A stretch of 64,000 nucleotides of DNA from Romboutsia_E sp900604535 (GTDB taxonomy: Bacteria; Bacillota; Clostridia; Peptostreptococcales; Peptostreptococcaceae), in assembly GCF_900604535.1 (NCBI RefSeq), contig NZ_UWOT01000005.1, positions 62,001-126,000 of the forward strand, read 5' to 3'. Under the pieces are notes generated by a model. That model was given only the letters and a program-made list of their open reading frames with translations. It ran no database searches and was not told where the DNA came from. Shown in pieces: positions 18,032-26,009 of the stretch; positions within the stretch are counted from its first letter, which is position 1; each line of letters opens with the position of its first letter. The position numbers and the translations under genes were made by a program.

Positions 18032-18679
18032 TTATATAATATCTAAATGACCATAATTTTTATCTAAGGTAATTTTATCAATTTTAAATTGTATAGGATT
18101 TTTAAATAATGGTCCATCACTTACAAATGTATGGTATTCTCCATTTTCCCCACATGCATCAGATCCAGTGGCTTTTATCTCCTCTATTAACTCTTTAGTT
18201 AATACCTTCCCTAAAAATTGCTCACCTAAGTTATCTAAGTTAACTTTTTTTATTGTTGCTTTATATCCACTATCAATAAATTCATAAACTAATTTCTCTC
18301 TATCTTCTTGCCATAAAGGAAATTCAGCTTTCATATTAGATACATTACATCTATCTACTCCCCATTGTTTATGATGCTCTATGTCTATATCTCCATAAAC
18401 ACAAACGTTAGCACCTTTTTGTTTAGCTTCTAATAATTTTTTCTCAAATTCTTTTTCGTATTCTTCAACTTCACACTCTACAGTTATAAGTTCTATACCC
18501 AAACTTTCACTTACTTTATTTAAAAAATTATTATTTATACCGTGTGTCCAAGATGAATCCTGATTTTTTTTTACAGTAGTTAAAAGAGCAACTGGAGTAT
18601 TCCCATTTTTAATCATTCTATGTAAAGCTAGCATACTATCTTTTCCACCACTAAAAGACATTACAAATTTATCGTTCAT
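18032..18679 (-). CDS. Diphthine-ammonia ligase-family PP-loop ATP pyrophosphatase
   Basis: The ATG at 18679 follows AAAGGAG. The 215-aa protein has the N-type ATP pyrophosphatase loop SFSGGKDSMLALH at residues 8-20 and the family C-terminal GENGEYHTFV motif near 178-187. This is the Dph6/DUF71 family. Archaeal and eukaryotic members amidate diphthine, but bacteria lack diphthamide, so the bacterial substrate is different and undefined. It is transcribed alone. Confidence 0.82.
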   Translation of the reverse strand: MNDKFVMSFSGGKDSMLALHRMIKNGNTPVALLTTVKKNQDSSWTHGINNNFLNKVSESLGIELITVECEVEEYEKEFEKKLLEAKQKGANVCVYGDIDIEHHKQWGVDRCNVSNMKAEFPLWQEDREKLVYEFIDSGYKATIKKVNLDNLGEQFLGKVLTKELIEEIKATGSDACGENGEYHTFVSDGPLFKNPIQFKIDKITLDKNYGHLDII

Positions 18680-18734
18680 ATTAAATCTCCTTTATATATT
18701 TTATTTGTAAAAATTTAGCATAAGCCTTATATGT

Positions 18735-19163
18735 TTAGTTTAACATAAAAAATACTCCTATGAATAATAATACTGCTCCTATATAATTGTACAAATGTGT
18801 AGTATTCTTACCTAATATAATGCTATCTATTACAAATCCTAATATAATTTGTGAAACTACTATTAAGGTCAATGTATTTGAAACACCAAGAGATGGTATT
18901 GCTCTTACTGTAAAGTAAATTATTAATCCCCCAAATATACCACCTAATAATAATATTGGATTTATATTTTCTAATTTCATTAAATCTTTAAAATCTCCAG
19001 TTATTAATATGCTTATTAAAAAAAATACCGCTCCTACAACTAAACTTATAAACGTAGCTGTCATAGCTGTTGTATGTTTTTCTAATTCTCCATTAAAAAA
19101 TGCTTCTAATGTGGTAGAAAGACCTGCTAATATTGCAAATATTACTGCTCCTAAATTAGACAA
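18735..19163 (-). CDS. YdcZ/DUF606-family membrane transporter subunit
   Basis: A TTG start at 19163 is preceded by GAGGAGG. The 142-aa protein has five hydrophobic helices with the family signatures ETTLEAFFNGEL-like (TTLEAFFNGEL near residue 17) and SLGVSNTLTLIVVSQI (near 90-105). DUF606 proteins are half-size members of the drug/metabolite transporter superfamily and act as dimers or in pairs. Here there is only one copy, suggesting a homodimer. The substrate is unknown. Confidence 0.78.
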   Translation of the reverse strand: MSNLGAVIFAILAGLSTTLEAFFNGELEKHTTAMTATFISLVVGAVFFLISILITGDFKDLMKLENINPILLLGGIFGGLIIYFTVRAIPSLGVSNTLTLIVVSQIILGFVIDSIILGKNTTHLYNYIGAVLLFIGVFFMLN

Positions 19164-19320
19164 AATTAAACCTCCTCATTATTAATAAACTCTATAATAC
19201 AAGCTCTATATTAATTAATATTCTTGTCCATAATCTATCATGCTTACTTTTTACAAATAATAATTTTATGTTATAATGTTATAAAATATTTATTTGTATT
19301 ATATATAATGAGGTGAATTT

Positions 19321-19863
19321 ATGTTTCAATTTTTTAATATCAATTTAGATGGTTTAAATAAAAGAGAAAATGCCACTAAGTTCATAGCACTTGGTCTAAT
19401 ACTAATTATTTTAGGTACATTATCTTTAGTATCTAAAGGATTTGGAATTAAATTAGTATCTTGGATATTAGGACTATCACTTTTATTTATAGCATATTTA
19501 AATTTAAAAAATATTAATGAACTATCTAGATACACTCCAAAAGAAGAACTTAAACCTTATAAACAAAGTCAAACTATCTTATTAATTTTAGTTGTACTTT
19601 TATTTTTATTTCCAACTAAAATCCAAGGTTTTATTTCATCCGTAATAGGTGCATATTTATTAGTTAATCAATTATTAAAATTCATTACTAATAAAAACAA
19701 TCCTTACTTTAGATTTGGTTTATGGAATGTAATTGTTATTTTCTTTGGAATAACTTTGATTATGTCTCCATTATTCTTATCTAGATTTATATCTTCTATT
19801 ATGTCTTTTATCGTGCTAATGATAGGATTAAGTTTATTTGCTAAAGGTAATAGCCTAAGATAA
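19321..19863 (+). CDS. DUF308-like multi-helix membrane protein
   Basis: ATG 19321 follows GAGGTGA. The 180-aa product has six hydrophobic segments arranged as three hairpins with short loops, resembling the HdeD/DUF308 architecture. No catalytic motif is visible. It is transcribed alone toward pyrG and ends at a hairpin. The family call rests on topology and weak sequence resemblance. Confidence 0.6.
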   Translation: MFQFFNINLDGLNKRENATKFIALGLILIILGTLSLVSKGFGIKLVSWILGLSLLFIAYLNLKNINELSRYTPKEELKPYKQSQTILLILVVLLFLFPTKIQGFISSVIGAYLLVNQLLKFITNKNNPYFRFGLWNVIVIFFGITLIMSPLFLSRFISSIMSFIVLMIGLSLFAKGNSLR

Positions 19864-19872
19864 ATTAAGTTT

Positions 19873-19904
19873 AAAAGTGATAGGTATAATTATCTATCAC
19901 TTTT
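19873..19904. terminator. Bidirectional terminator before pyrG end
   Basis: AAAAGTGATA / TATCACTTTT hairpin between convergent genes. Confidence 0.8.
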
Positions 19905-19912
19905 TATATTAA

Positions 19913-21562
19913 TTAAAATATATTTTGATATGATAAACTATTAAGTTCTACTTCTATATTTCTTTCTTTATTCTCTAAAGATACCTTTATAAATTGTTTT
20001 ATTATCGGATTTGCACGATTTGGTCTACTCTTAAACTCTGGATGGTATTGAACTCCTACATAAAAATCATTATTTTCTACCTCTACAGCTTCTACTAATT
20101 TATCATCTGGCGATGTTCCGCATATAATCATTCCTGAATTTTCAAAAATCGCTCTATACTTATTATTAAACTCATATCTATGTCTATGTCTTTCTAATAT
20201 TTCACTAGTTTTATATGACTTGAACAATTGAGTATTTTCTTTTATTTTACAAGGGTATGCTCCCAATCTCATAGTACCTCCCTTTTGTAGGTTTCCATAT
20301 TGATCATGCATTAAATCTATTACAGGATACTTACCATAGTATACAAATTCACTAGAATTCGCTTCATGTAATTTTAATACATTTCTTGCAAACTCAATTA
20401 CTGCTATTTGCATACCTAAGCAAATACCCAAATATGGTATATTATTTTCTCTAGCATATCTAGCAGTTCTAATCATACCTTCTATCCCTCTATCTCCAAA
20501 TCCTCCAGGAACTAATATACCATCGCTATCCTTTAATAACTCATCTACTGTAATATCATTAACATATTCTGAATCAATCCAGTTTATCTCTATATTTAAT
20601 TTATTTTCATATCCTGCATGGTTAAGAGCTTCTACTACAGATAAGTATGCATCATGTAATTTTGTGTATTTACCAACTAAAGATATCTTTATACTCTTTT
20701 CTCTATTATCAATTCTATCTATCATATTGTTCCATTCAGCTAAATTACACTCATCATATTTTATTCCTAACTCTCTACATACAACTTTCGATAACCCATT
20801 TTCTTCTAACATAATTGGCACTTTGTAAAGCACATCTGTATTATTATTTTCTATAACACAGTCAGGTTTCACATTACAAAATAGTGCTATTTTTTGTTTT
20901 GTATTTTCATCAATTGCCTCATCAGATCTAGCCACAATAATATGTGGTGTTATTCCAAAGGATTGAAGTTCTTTTACTGAATGTTGAGTTGGCTTTGATT
21001 TAAACTCACCAGAACTACTTATATAAGGTATTAATGTAACATGTATAAATATACAATTATTTCTTCCAACTTCTTGATATATTTGTCTTATCGCTTCTAA
21101 AAATGGTTGACTTTCTATATCACCTGTTGTTCCCCCAATTTCAACTATAGCAATATCTGCATTGCTTTTTTCTCCAACGGAATATACAAAATCTTTTATT
21201 TCATTAGTTATGTGGGGAATTACCTGTACCGTTTCCTCTAAATACTCACCATTTCTCTCTTTCATAAGTACATTCCAGTATACTTTTCCAGTTGTTAAGT
21301 TTGAATATTTATTTAAATTCTCATCTATAAATCTTTCATAATGACCTAAATCTAAATCAGTTTCTGCTCCATCGTCTGTAACAAAAACTTCCCCATGTTG
21401 ATATGGACTCATAGTACCTGGATCTACGTTGATATAAGGATCTAGTTTTTGAGCAACTATTTTAAGTCCTCTATTTTTTAATAATCGTCCTAAAGATGCT
21501 GCTGTTATTCCTTTTCCTAAGCCAGATACAACTCCACCTGTTACAAATATAAATTTTGTCAT
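19913..21562 (-). CDS. pyrG: CTP synthase
   Basis: ATG 21562 with GGAGGAG upstream. The 549-aa protein is full length: an amidoligase domain (starting TKFIFVTGGVVSGLGKGI, residues 2-19, about 1-270) and a class I glutamine amidotransferase domain (about 290-535) with the catalytic Cys in GICLGMQ and the His/Glu in QYHPEFKSRP. It makes CTP from UTP using glutamine nitrogen. It lies 25 nt downstream of the ANTAR gene and appears to be the third gene of the glnA operon, which would place a glutamine-consuming enzyme under the glnA leader attenuator. Confidence 0.96.
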   Translation of the reverse strand: MTKFIFVTGGVVSGLGKGITAASLGRLLKNRGLKIVAQKLDPYINVDPGTMSPYQHGEVFVTDDGAETDLDLGHYERFIDENLNKYSNLTTGKVYWNVLMKERNGEYLEETVQVIPHITNEIKDFVYSVGEKSNADIAIVEIGGTTGDIESQPFLEAIRQIYQEVGRNNCIFIHVTLIPYISSSGEFKSKPTQHSVKELQSFGITPHIIVARSDEAIDENTKQKIALFCNVKPDCVIENNNTDVLYKVPIMLEENGLSKVVCRELGIKYDECNLAEWNNMIDRIDNREKSIKISLVGKYTKLHDAYLSVVEALNHAGYENKLNIEINWIDSEYVNDITVDELLKDSDGILVPGGFGDRGIEGMIRTARYARENNIPYLGICLGMQIAVIEFARNVLKLHEANSSEFVYYGKYPVIDLMHDQYGNLQKGGTMRLGAYPCKIKENTQLFKSYKTSEILERHRHRYEFNNKYRAIFENSGMIICGTSPDDKLVEAVEVENNDFYVGVQYHPEFKSRPNRANPIIKQFIKVSLENKERNIEVELNSLSYQNIF

Positions 21563-21587
21563 TATTTACTCCTCCATATTTTATATT

Positions 21588-22157
21588 TTAATTTTCATAA
21601 GTTTTAAGTATATTTTGAGCTACTTCTTTTTTAGTAATTCTTCTGTCCATAGCTTGCTTTTCTATATATCTATGTGCTTGAGGCTCTGTCATATTTAAGT
21701 ATTGTATTAAAATACATTTTGCTCGATCTATTAACCTAATTTCACTTATTTTATTTTTTAGTTTCAAGTTTTCTTCCTTCAGTTTTGTTATTCTTTTTGT
21801 TGAAGTGGATATTAACTTAATTGCTTGATACAATAGTTGTTTATTTAAAGGTTTTTCAACAATAAATACACCAAAATCCTCAACTTTTGCAGATATCTCA
21901 TCTGCAATATTACTTTTTACCATAAGTATTACACCTGATGATGTATTTTCAGTTATATTTAAAGCTAAATCATGCCCAAATTCGTCAGTTAATGGTGCGT
22001 TTATAAGTACTATATCAAAATTATTTTGTATAAGAATTCTTCGTACTTCACTTCCATTGCTTACAGTTTCTATCTTAGAAAATCCACTCATTTTTATAAT
22101 TTCAGAAAGAATACTCTTCCCCTTTTCTGAACTCGATACAATTAAGGCACTTGACAT
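21588..22157 (-). CDS. ANTAR-domain RNA-binding antiterminator with a pseudo-receiver domain
   Basis: ATG 22157 is preferred over 22172 because GGATGGTG precedes it. The 189-aa protein has a CheY-like domain (1-118), a short coiled coil (about 122-142) and a C-terminal ANTAR domain (about 140-189; IDRAKCILIQYLNMTEPQAH and MDRRITKKEVAQNIL). ANTAR proteins bind hexaloop RNA hairpins and prevent terminator formation. The receiver looks inactive: Asn53 (IVLINAPL) replaces the phospho-acceptor Asp, and the acidic pair after strand 1 is SSSE. The switch Lys (VEKPL) remains. It lies 32 nt after glnA and 25 nt before pyrG. Candidate targets are the hexaloop hairpins in the glnA and glnN leaders. Confidence 0.88.
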   Translation of the reverse strand: MSSALIVSSSEKGKSILSEIIKMSGFSKIETVSNGSEVRRILIQNNFDIVLINAPLTDEFGHDLALNITENTSSGVILMVKSNIADEISAKVEDFGVFIVEKPLNKQLLYQAIKLISTSTKRITKLKEENLKLKNKISEIRLIDRAKCILIQYLNMTEPQAHRYIEKQAMDRRITKKEVAQNILKTYEN

Positions 22158-22189
22158 ATATACACCATCCATTTCTTAAAAGATATACC

Positions 22190-23509
22190 TTAAACACTTA
22201 AGAAATATAATTCTCTTTCTACCTTTTCTTTGTCTGTTCTTGCGTCGTACTTTCTCCACTCATACTCCTTAGTCTCTATATATGTGTTGATTACATTTTC
22301 AGGTAATATACTTTTTATAAATCGGCTATTTTTTGACAAATTTATAGCTTCAAAAAGATTTTTAGGCAATGCATCTATATCATTTAAATTTTTTTGTAAT
22401 ATTTTATTTAAATTTACATCACAAGCTTCACAAAGCTGTAAATTATTTTCTATTCCTTCAAGTCCAGCTCTTATTATTAGAGCTAATGCTATATATGGAT
22501 TACAAGATGAATCAGATGATCTAACTTCAATATTTGTATATTCACCATCTCTTATATGAACTTTTATAAGTTGTGATAAATTTCTTTTAGACCAAGTTAT
22601 AAATTTAGGTGCTTGAAAATTTCCAAATCTATTATATGAATTCGTTATTGGATTTAGAAATAAAGTTATCTCCTTTAACCTATTCAATATTCCTGCAATA
22701 AACTTATCAGCCGTTTCTTTATCTACCATTTTAGGATCTTCAAATAAATTTAATTCATTTTTGCAAATCATAAAATTAAGATGTAATCCACTTCCACTTT
22801 CATTTGCAAGTGGCTTTGGCATAAATGATGCAAATAATCCATTTGTAGATGCTGTTGTTTTCACAACTGATTTAAAATTAATAATATTATCTGCAGCACT
22901 TAGTGGCCCACAGATTTTAAAATTTATTACATTTTGTCCCGGCCCATGATCATGATGTGAATTATTTAACTCTATTCCCATCTCATCTAATATTAGGCAT
23001 ATTTCTCTTCTAATGTTTTCACCTTTATCCAATGGTGCTATATCGCAGTAACTAGCAAAGTCTTGTGGTATATTTGTAGGGCTTCCATTTTCATCTAGTT
23101 CAAATAGGTAAAACTCGCACTCTGAACCTACTTTAAATAAATAACCTAAATCACGTCCTTTATCTATTACTGACTTCATTATATGTCTTCCATCACCCTC
23201 AAAATGACGACCATCAGGATACTTTATATCACAAAAAAATCTTATAACCCTTCCATGTTGAGGTCTCCAAGGAAGTATTGATAAAGTTTTTAGATCCGGA
23301 TATAAATATAAGTCACTATCTTCTATATTCATAAATCCACTCATAAAAGATGCATCAAATTTTACTCCATATTTTATCGCATCTTCTAACTCATTTGGCA
23401 TTATAGATATATTTCTTTGCATTCCAAAAATATCGCAAAATGCAAGTCTTATAAATTTAACATCGTTATCTTCAATAAACTCCATTACTTCACTCTCTTT
23501 ATAACTCAT
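22190..23509 (-). CDS. glnA: Glutamine synthetase type I
   Basis: ATG 23509 with TAGGAGG upstream. The 439-aa protein is a GSI-alpha-sized enzyme: an N-terminal beta-grasp domain (1-105) and a catalytic domain with SECEFYLFELDE, HHDHGPGQNVINF (metal His and Glu), ANESGSGLHLNF and the C-terminal VEVRSSDSS-like arginine region (NIEVRSSD). It condenses glutamate and ammonia with ATP. No adenylylation loop is apparent, so control is expected at transcription or by feedback. It heads the operon glnA-ANTAR-pyrG. Its short leader holds an attenuator with a hexaloop hairpin. Confidence 0.95.
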   Translation of the reverse strand: MSYKESEVMEFIEDNDVKFIRLAFCDIFGMQRNISIMPNELEDAIKYGVKFDASFMSGFMNIEDSDLYLYPDLKTLSILPWRPQHGRVIRFFCDIKYPDGRHFEGDGRHIMKSVIDKGRDLGYLFKVGSECEFYLFELDENGSPTNIPQDFASYCDIAPLDKGENIRREICLILDEMGIELNNSHHDHGPGQNVINFKICGPLSAADNIINFKSVVKTTASTNGLFASFMPKPLANESGSGLHLNFMICKNELNLFEDPKMVDKETADKFIAGILNRLKEITLFLNPITNSYNRFGNFQAPKFITWSKRNLSQLIKVHIRDGEYTNIEVRSSDSSCNPYIALALIIRAGLEGIENNLQLCEACDVNLNKILQKNLNDIDALPKNLFEAINLSKNSRFIKSILPENVINTYIETKEYEWRKYDARTDKEKVERELYFLSV

Positions 23510-23531
23510 AACGTCCTCCTAAAAATAATAA

Positions 23532-23593
23532 AAAGGTGCTCATCAAAAGATAAAAATACAGACTTTTACCTCATGATGAACACCTTTGTTCAT
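23532..23593 (-). promoter_or_regulatory. glnA leader attenuator: hexaloop hairpin overlapping an intrinsic terminator
   Basis: On the minus strand the leader first forms ATGAAC-AAAGGT-GTTCAT (23576-23593), a perfect 6-bp stem with a six-base loop having A at position 1 and G at position 4. The loop and 3' arm are also the 5' arm of a 14-bp terminator, AAAGGTGTTCATCA (23574-23587) with TGATGAGCACCTTT (23532-23545), followed by TTTTATTATTTTT. The glnA ribosome binding site comes next. The two structures exclude each other, as expected for ANTAR antitermination. Only one clear hexaloop is seen, where canonical targets have two; a second weaker hairpin with loop TCTGTA follows. Confidence 0.78.
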
Positions 23594-23606
23594 TTTAATA
23601 TGTATA

Positions 23607-23635
23607 ATTGTAAAGCAGATATATATTTGTGTCAA
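23607..23635 (-). promoter_or_regulatory. glnA operon promoter
   Basis: TTGACA (23630-23635), 17-nt spacer, TACAAT (23607-23612) on the minus strand. The predicted transcription start near 23600 is only a few bases from the hexaloop hairpin. Confidence 0.88.
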
Positions 23636-23703
23636 TATATTCCGATTATTTCGATTATTTTCAATAATAAAAAAATATTTATTTATAGATATATTTTTTT
23701 ATG

Positions 23704-23732
23704 TTGACAATCTAAAATTATTTTCATACAAT
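23704..23732 (+). promoter_or_regulatory. glnN promoter
   Basis: TTGACA (23704-23709), 17-nt spacer, TACAAT (23727-23732). Both elements match those of the divergent glnA promoter. Confidence 0.88.
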
Positions 23733-23754
23733 GACACTATAAATAATAAATAAA

Positions 23755-23797
23755 ACAGCAAAGGCGCTGTAGGTTATTACCTACTGCGCTTTTTTTA
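23755..23797 (+). promoter_or_regulatory. glnN leader attenuator: hexaloop hairpin overlapping an intrinsic terminator
   Basis: ACAGC-AAAGGC-GCTGT (23755-23770) is a 5-bp stem with a six-base loop having A1 and G4, nearly the same loop as in the glnA leader. AAAGGCGCTGTAGGT (23760-23774) is also the 5' arm of a terminator that pairs with ACCTAC and GCGCTTTT, followed by seven T (23790-23797). Formation of the small hairpin would block the terminator. Confidence 0.78.
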
Positions 23798-23872
23798 TTT
23801 TAAAAATAAAATATAAGATACAAAGAAGTTCTCTTATATTTAACTACTATAATAATTTGGGGGTAATTTATT

Positions 23873-25963
23873 ATGATAAATATTCCAGATATATTCGGAA
23901 GTATGGTATTTAATGATAAGGTAATGAAAGAAAGATTACCTAAGGATGTTTATAAAAAATTAAAAGAAACAATAGATGATGGATCAACTCTTGATATAAA
24001 TATAGCAAATATAGTTGCAAATTCTATGAAAGATTGGGCTATTGAAAAAGGTGCTACTCATTTTACTCATTGGTTCCAACCTATGACTGGCATAACTGCT
24101 GAAAAACATGATAGTTTTATTTCTCCTACATCTGATGGATCTGTGATAATGGAGTTTTCTGGAAAAGAACTTATAAAAGGTGAACCTGATGCATCAAGTT
24201 TTCCATCTGGAGGGCTTAGAAGTACCTTTGAAGCTAGAGGATATACAGCTTGGGATCCTACATCTTATGCATTTATAAGAGATAATACTTTATGTATACC
24301 TACTGTATTTTGCTCTTATTTAGGGGAAGTATTAGATAAGAAAACTCCTTTACTTAGATCTATGGAAGTTATAAATAAACAATCTTTAAGAATACTAAAA
24401 TTATTTGGTGATACTACTACAACTAGAGTAACAACTACAGTTGGTCCAGAACAAGAATATTTCTTAATAGATAAAAAGCTTTATGATAAAAGAGAAGATT
24501 TACAATTTTGTGGAAGAACTTTATTAGGTGCAAGATCTCCAAAAGGTCAAGAACTTAATGATCATTACTTTGGAGCTATAAAGCCTAGAGTTGCTGCATT
24601 TATGAAGGAACTAGATGAGGAACTTTGGAAATTAGGAGTATTATCAAAAACTGAACATAATGAAGTTGCTCCTGCTCAACATGAATTAGCTCCAATATTT
24701 GCTAATAGTAATGTTGCAAGTGACCATAATCAACTTGTAATGGATTTAATGAAAACTATCGCAATTAAACATGGCCTAGTTTGTCTTTTACATGAAAAAC
24801 CATTTGCTGGCCTTAATGGTAGTGGTAAACATAATAACTGGTCTTTATGTACTAACACTGGTAAGAATTTATTAAGCCCAGGAAAGAATCCTAGAGATAA
24901 TACTCAATTTTTATTATTCTTAGTAGCTGTAATAAAGGCAGTAGATGAATATCAAGATTTACTTAGAATATCCGTTTCAAGTGCTGGAAATGACCATCGT
25001 TTAGGAGGACATGAAGCTCCACCTGCAATAGTTTCTATGTTCTTAGGTTCTGATTTAGAGGCAGTTTTACAATCTATAGAAGATAATGTTGAATATAATC
25101 AATCCCTTGCTGCTAAGATGGAAATTGCTGTAGATGTACTACCTTCATTTAAAAAAGATTCTACTGATAGAAATAGAACTTCACCATTTGCATTTACAGG
25201 AAATAAATTTGAATTCCGTATGTTAGGTTCAACAGTTTCTATTGCTTGTCCGAATACTATTTTAAATACAATAGTAGGTAATTCATTATGTGAGTTTGCT
25301 GACTTGCTTGAAAAATCTGATGACTTTGAAAGTGATGTAAATAATTTGATAAGAGATACTTATTTAAAACATAAAAATATAATATTTAATGGAAATAATT
25401 ATTCTGATGAATGGGTAGAAGAAGCCAATAAAAGAGGTTTGTTTAACTTAAAAACTACAGTTGATGCTCTTCCTTATTATACATTAGATAAAAATATAAA
25501 ATTATTCGAAAAACATGGTATATATACTAAGGAAGAAATTGAGTCTAGATATGAAATACTTTTAGATGAATATTCTAAAACAATAAATATAGAAGCACTT
25601 ACTTTATGCGATATGATAAAAAAAGATGTTATACCAGCAGTTTGTGAGTATATAAAAGAATTAAGTGATACTGCTTTATCAAAAAAATCTCTTTCTTCTG
25701 ATATAGATTGTAGCTTAGAAATTGATTTAGTATCAAAACTTTCTTCATTAAATAGCTGCTTATCAAAAAGATTAGATACTTTGGATAATCTTCTTATAAA
25801 TTCTAAAGATTATGAAGGAACTTTAAGTACTGCAAAATATTATAAAGATAATATAATTCCTGCTATGCAAGAAGTAAGAGCCGTTGCTGATGAATTAGAA
25901 TTTATAGTTAGTGATAAATATTGGCCATATCCAACTTATGGTGATCTATTATTTAGTATATAG
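23873..25963 (+). CDS. glnN: Glutamine synthetase type III
   Basis: ATG 23873 with GGGGGTAA upstream. The 696-aa length and sequence are typical of GSIII: MINIPDIFGSMVF start, GATHFTHWFQPMTG (about residue 60), TVGPEQEYFLI (about 190), a NGSGKHNNWS ATP-site loop (about 310-320), and NDHRLGGHEAPPA (about 375). This oligomeric family is unrelated in size to GSI and often serves under nitrogen limitation. It is divergent from glnA and carries a matching leader attenuator, so both enzymes are probably controlled by the same ANTAR protein. It ends at a strong terminator. Confidence 0.95.
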   Translation: MINIPDIFGSMVFNDKVMKERLPKDVYKKLKETIDDGSTLDINIANIVANSMKDWAIEKGATHFTHWFQPMTGITAEKHDSFISPTSDGSVIMEFSGKELIKGEPDASSFPSGGLRSTFEARGYTAWDPTSYAFIRDNTLCIPTVFCSYLGEVLDKKTPLLRSMEVINKQSLRILKLFGDTTTTRVTTTVGPEQEYFLIDKKLYDKREDLQFCGRTLLGARSPKGQELNDHYFGAIKPRVAAFMKELDEELWKLGVLSKTEHNEVAPAQHELAPIFANSNVASDHNQLVMDLMKTIAIKHGLVCLLHEKPFAGLNGSGKHNNWSLCTNTGKNLLSPGKNPRDNTQFLLFLVAVIKAVDEYQDLLRISVSSAGNDHRLGGHEAPPAIVSMFLGSDLEAVLQSIEDNVEYNQSLAAKMEIAVDVLPSFKKDSTDRNRTSPFAFTGNKFEFRMLGSTVSIACPNTILNTIVGNSLCEFADLLEKSDDFESDVNNLIRDTYLKHKNIIFNGNNYSDEWVEEANKRGLFNLKTTVDALPYYTLDKNIKLFEKHGIYTKEEIESRYEILLDEYSKTINIEALTLCDMIKKDVIPAVCEYIKELSDTALSKKSLSSDIDCSLEIDLVSKLSSLNSCLSKRLDTLDNLLINSKDYEGTLSTAKYYKDNIIPAMQEVRAVADELEFIVSDKYWPYPTYGDLLFSI

Positions 25964-25970
25964 ATTAAAT

Positions 25971-26009
25971 AAAAAATGATTGTACTTTATTAAAGTACAA
26001 TCATTTTTT
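25971..26009. terminator. Bidirectional terminator between glnN and metH
   Basis: A perfect 19-bp stem (AAAAAATGATTGTACTTTA and complement) with a one-base centre, overlapping the metH stop region. Confidence 0.88.
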
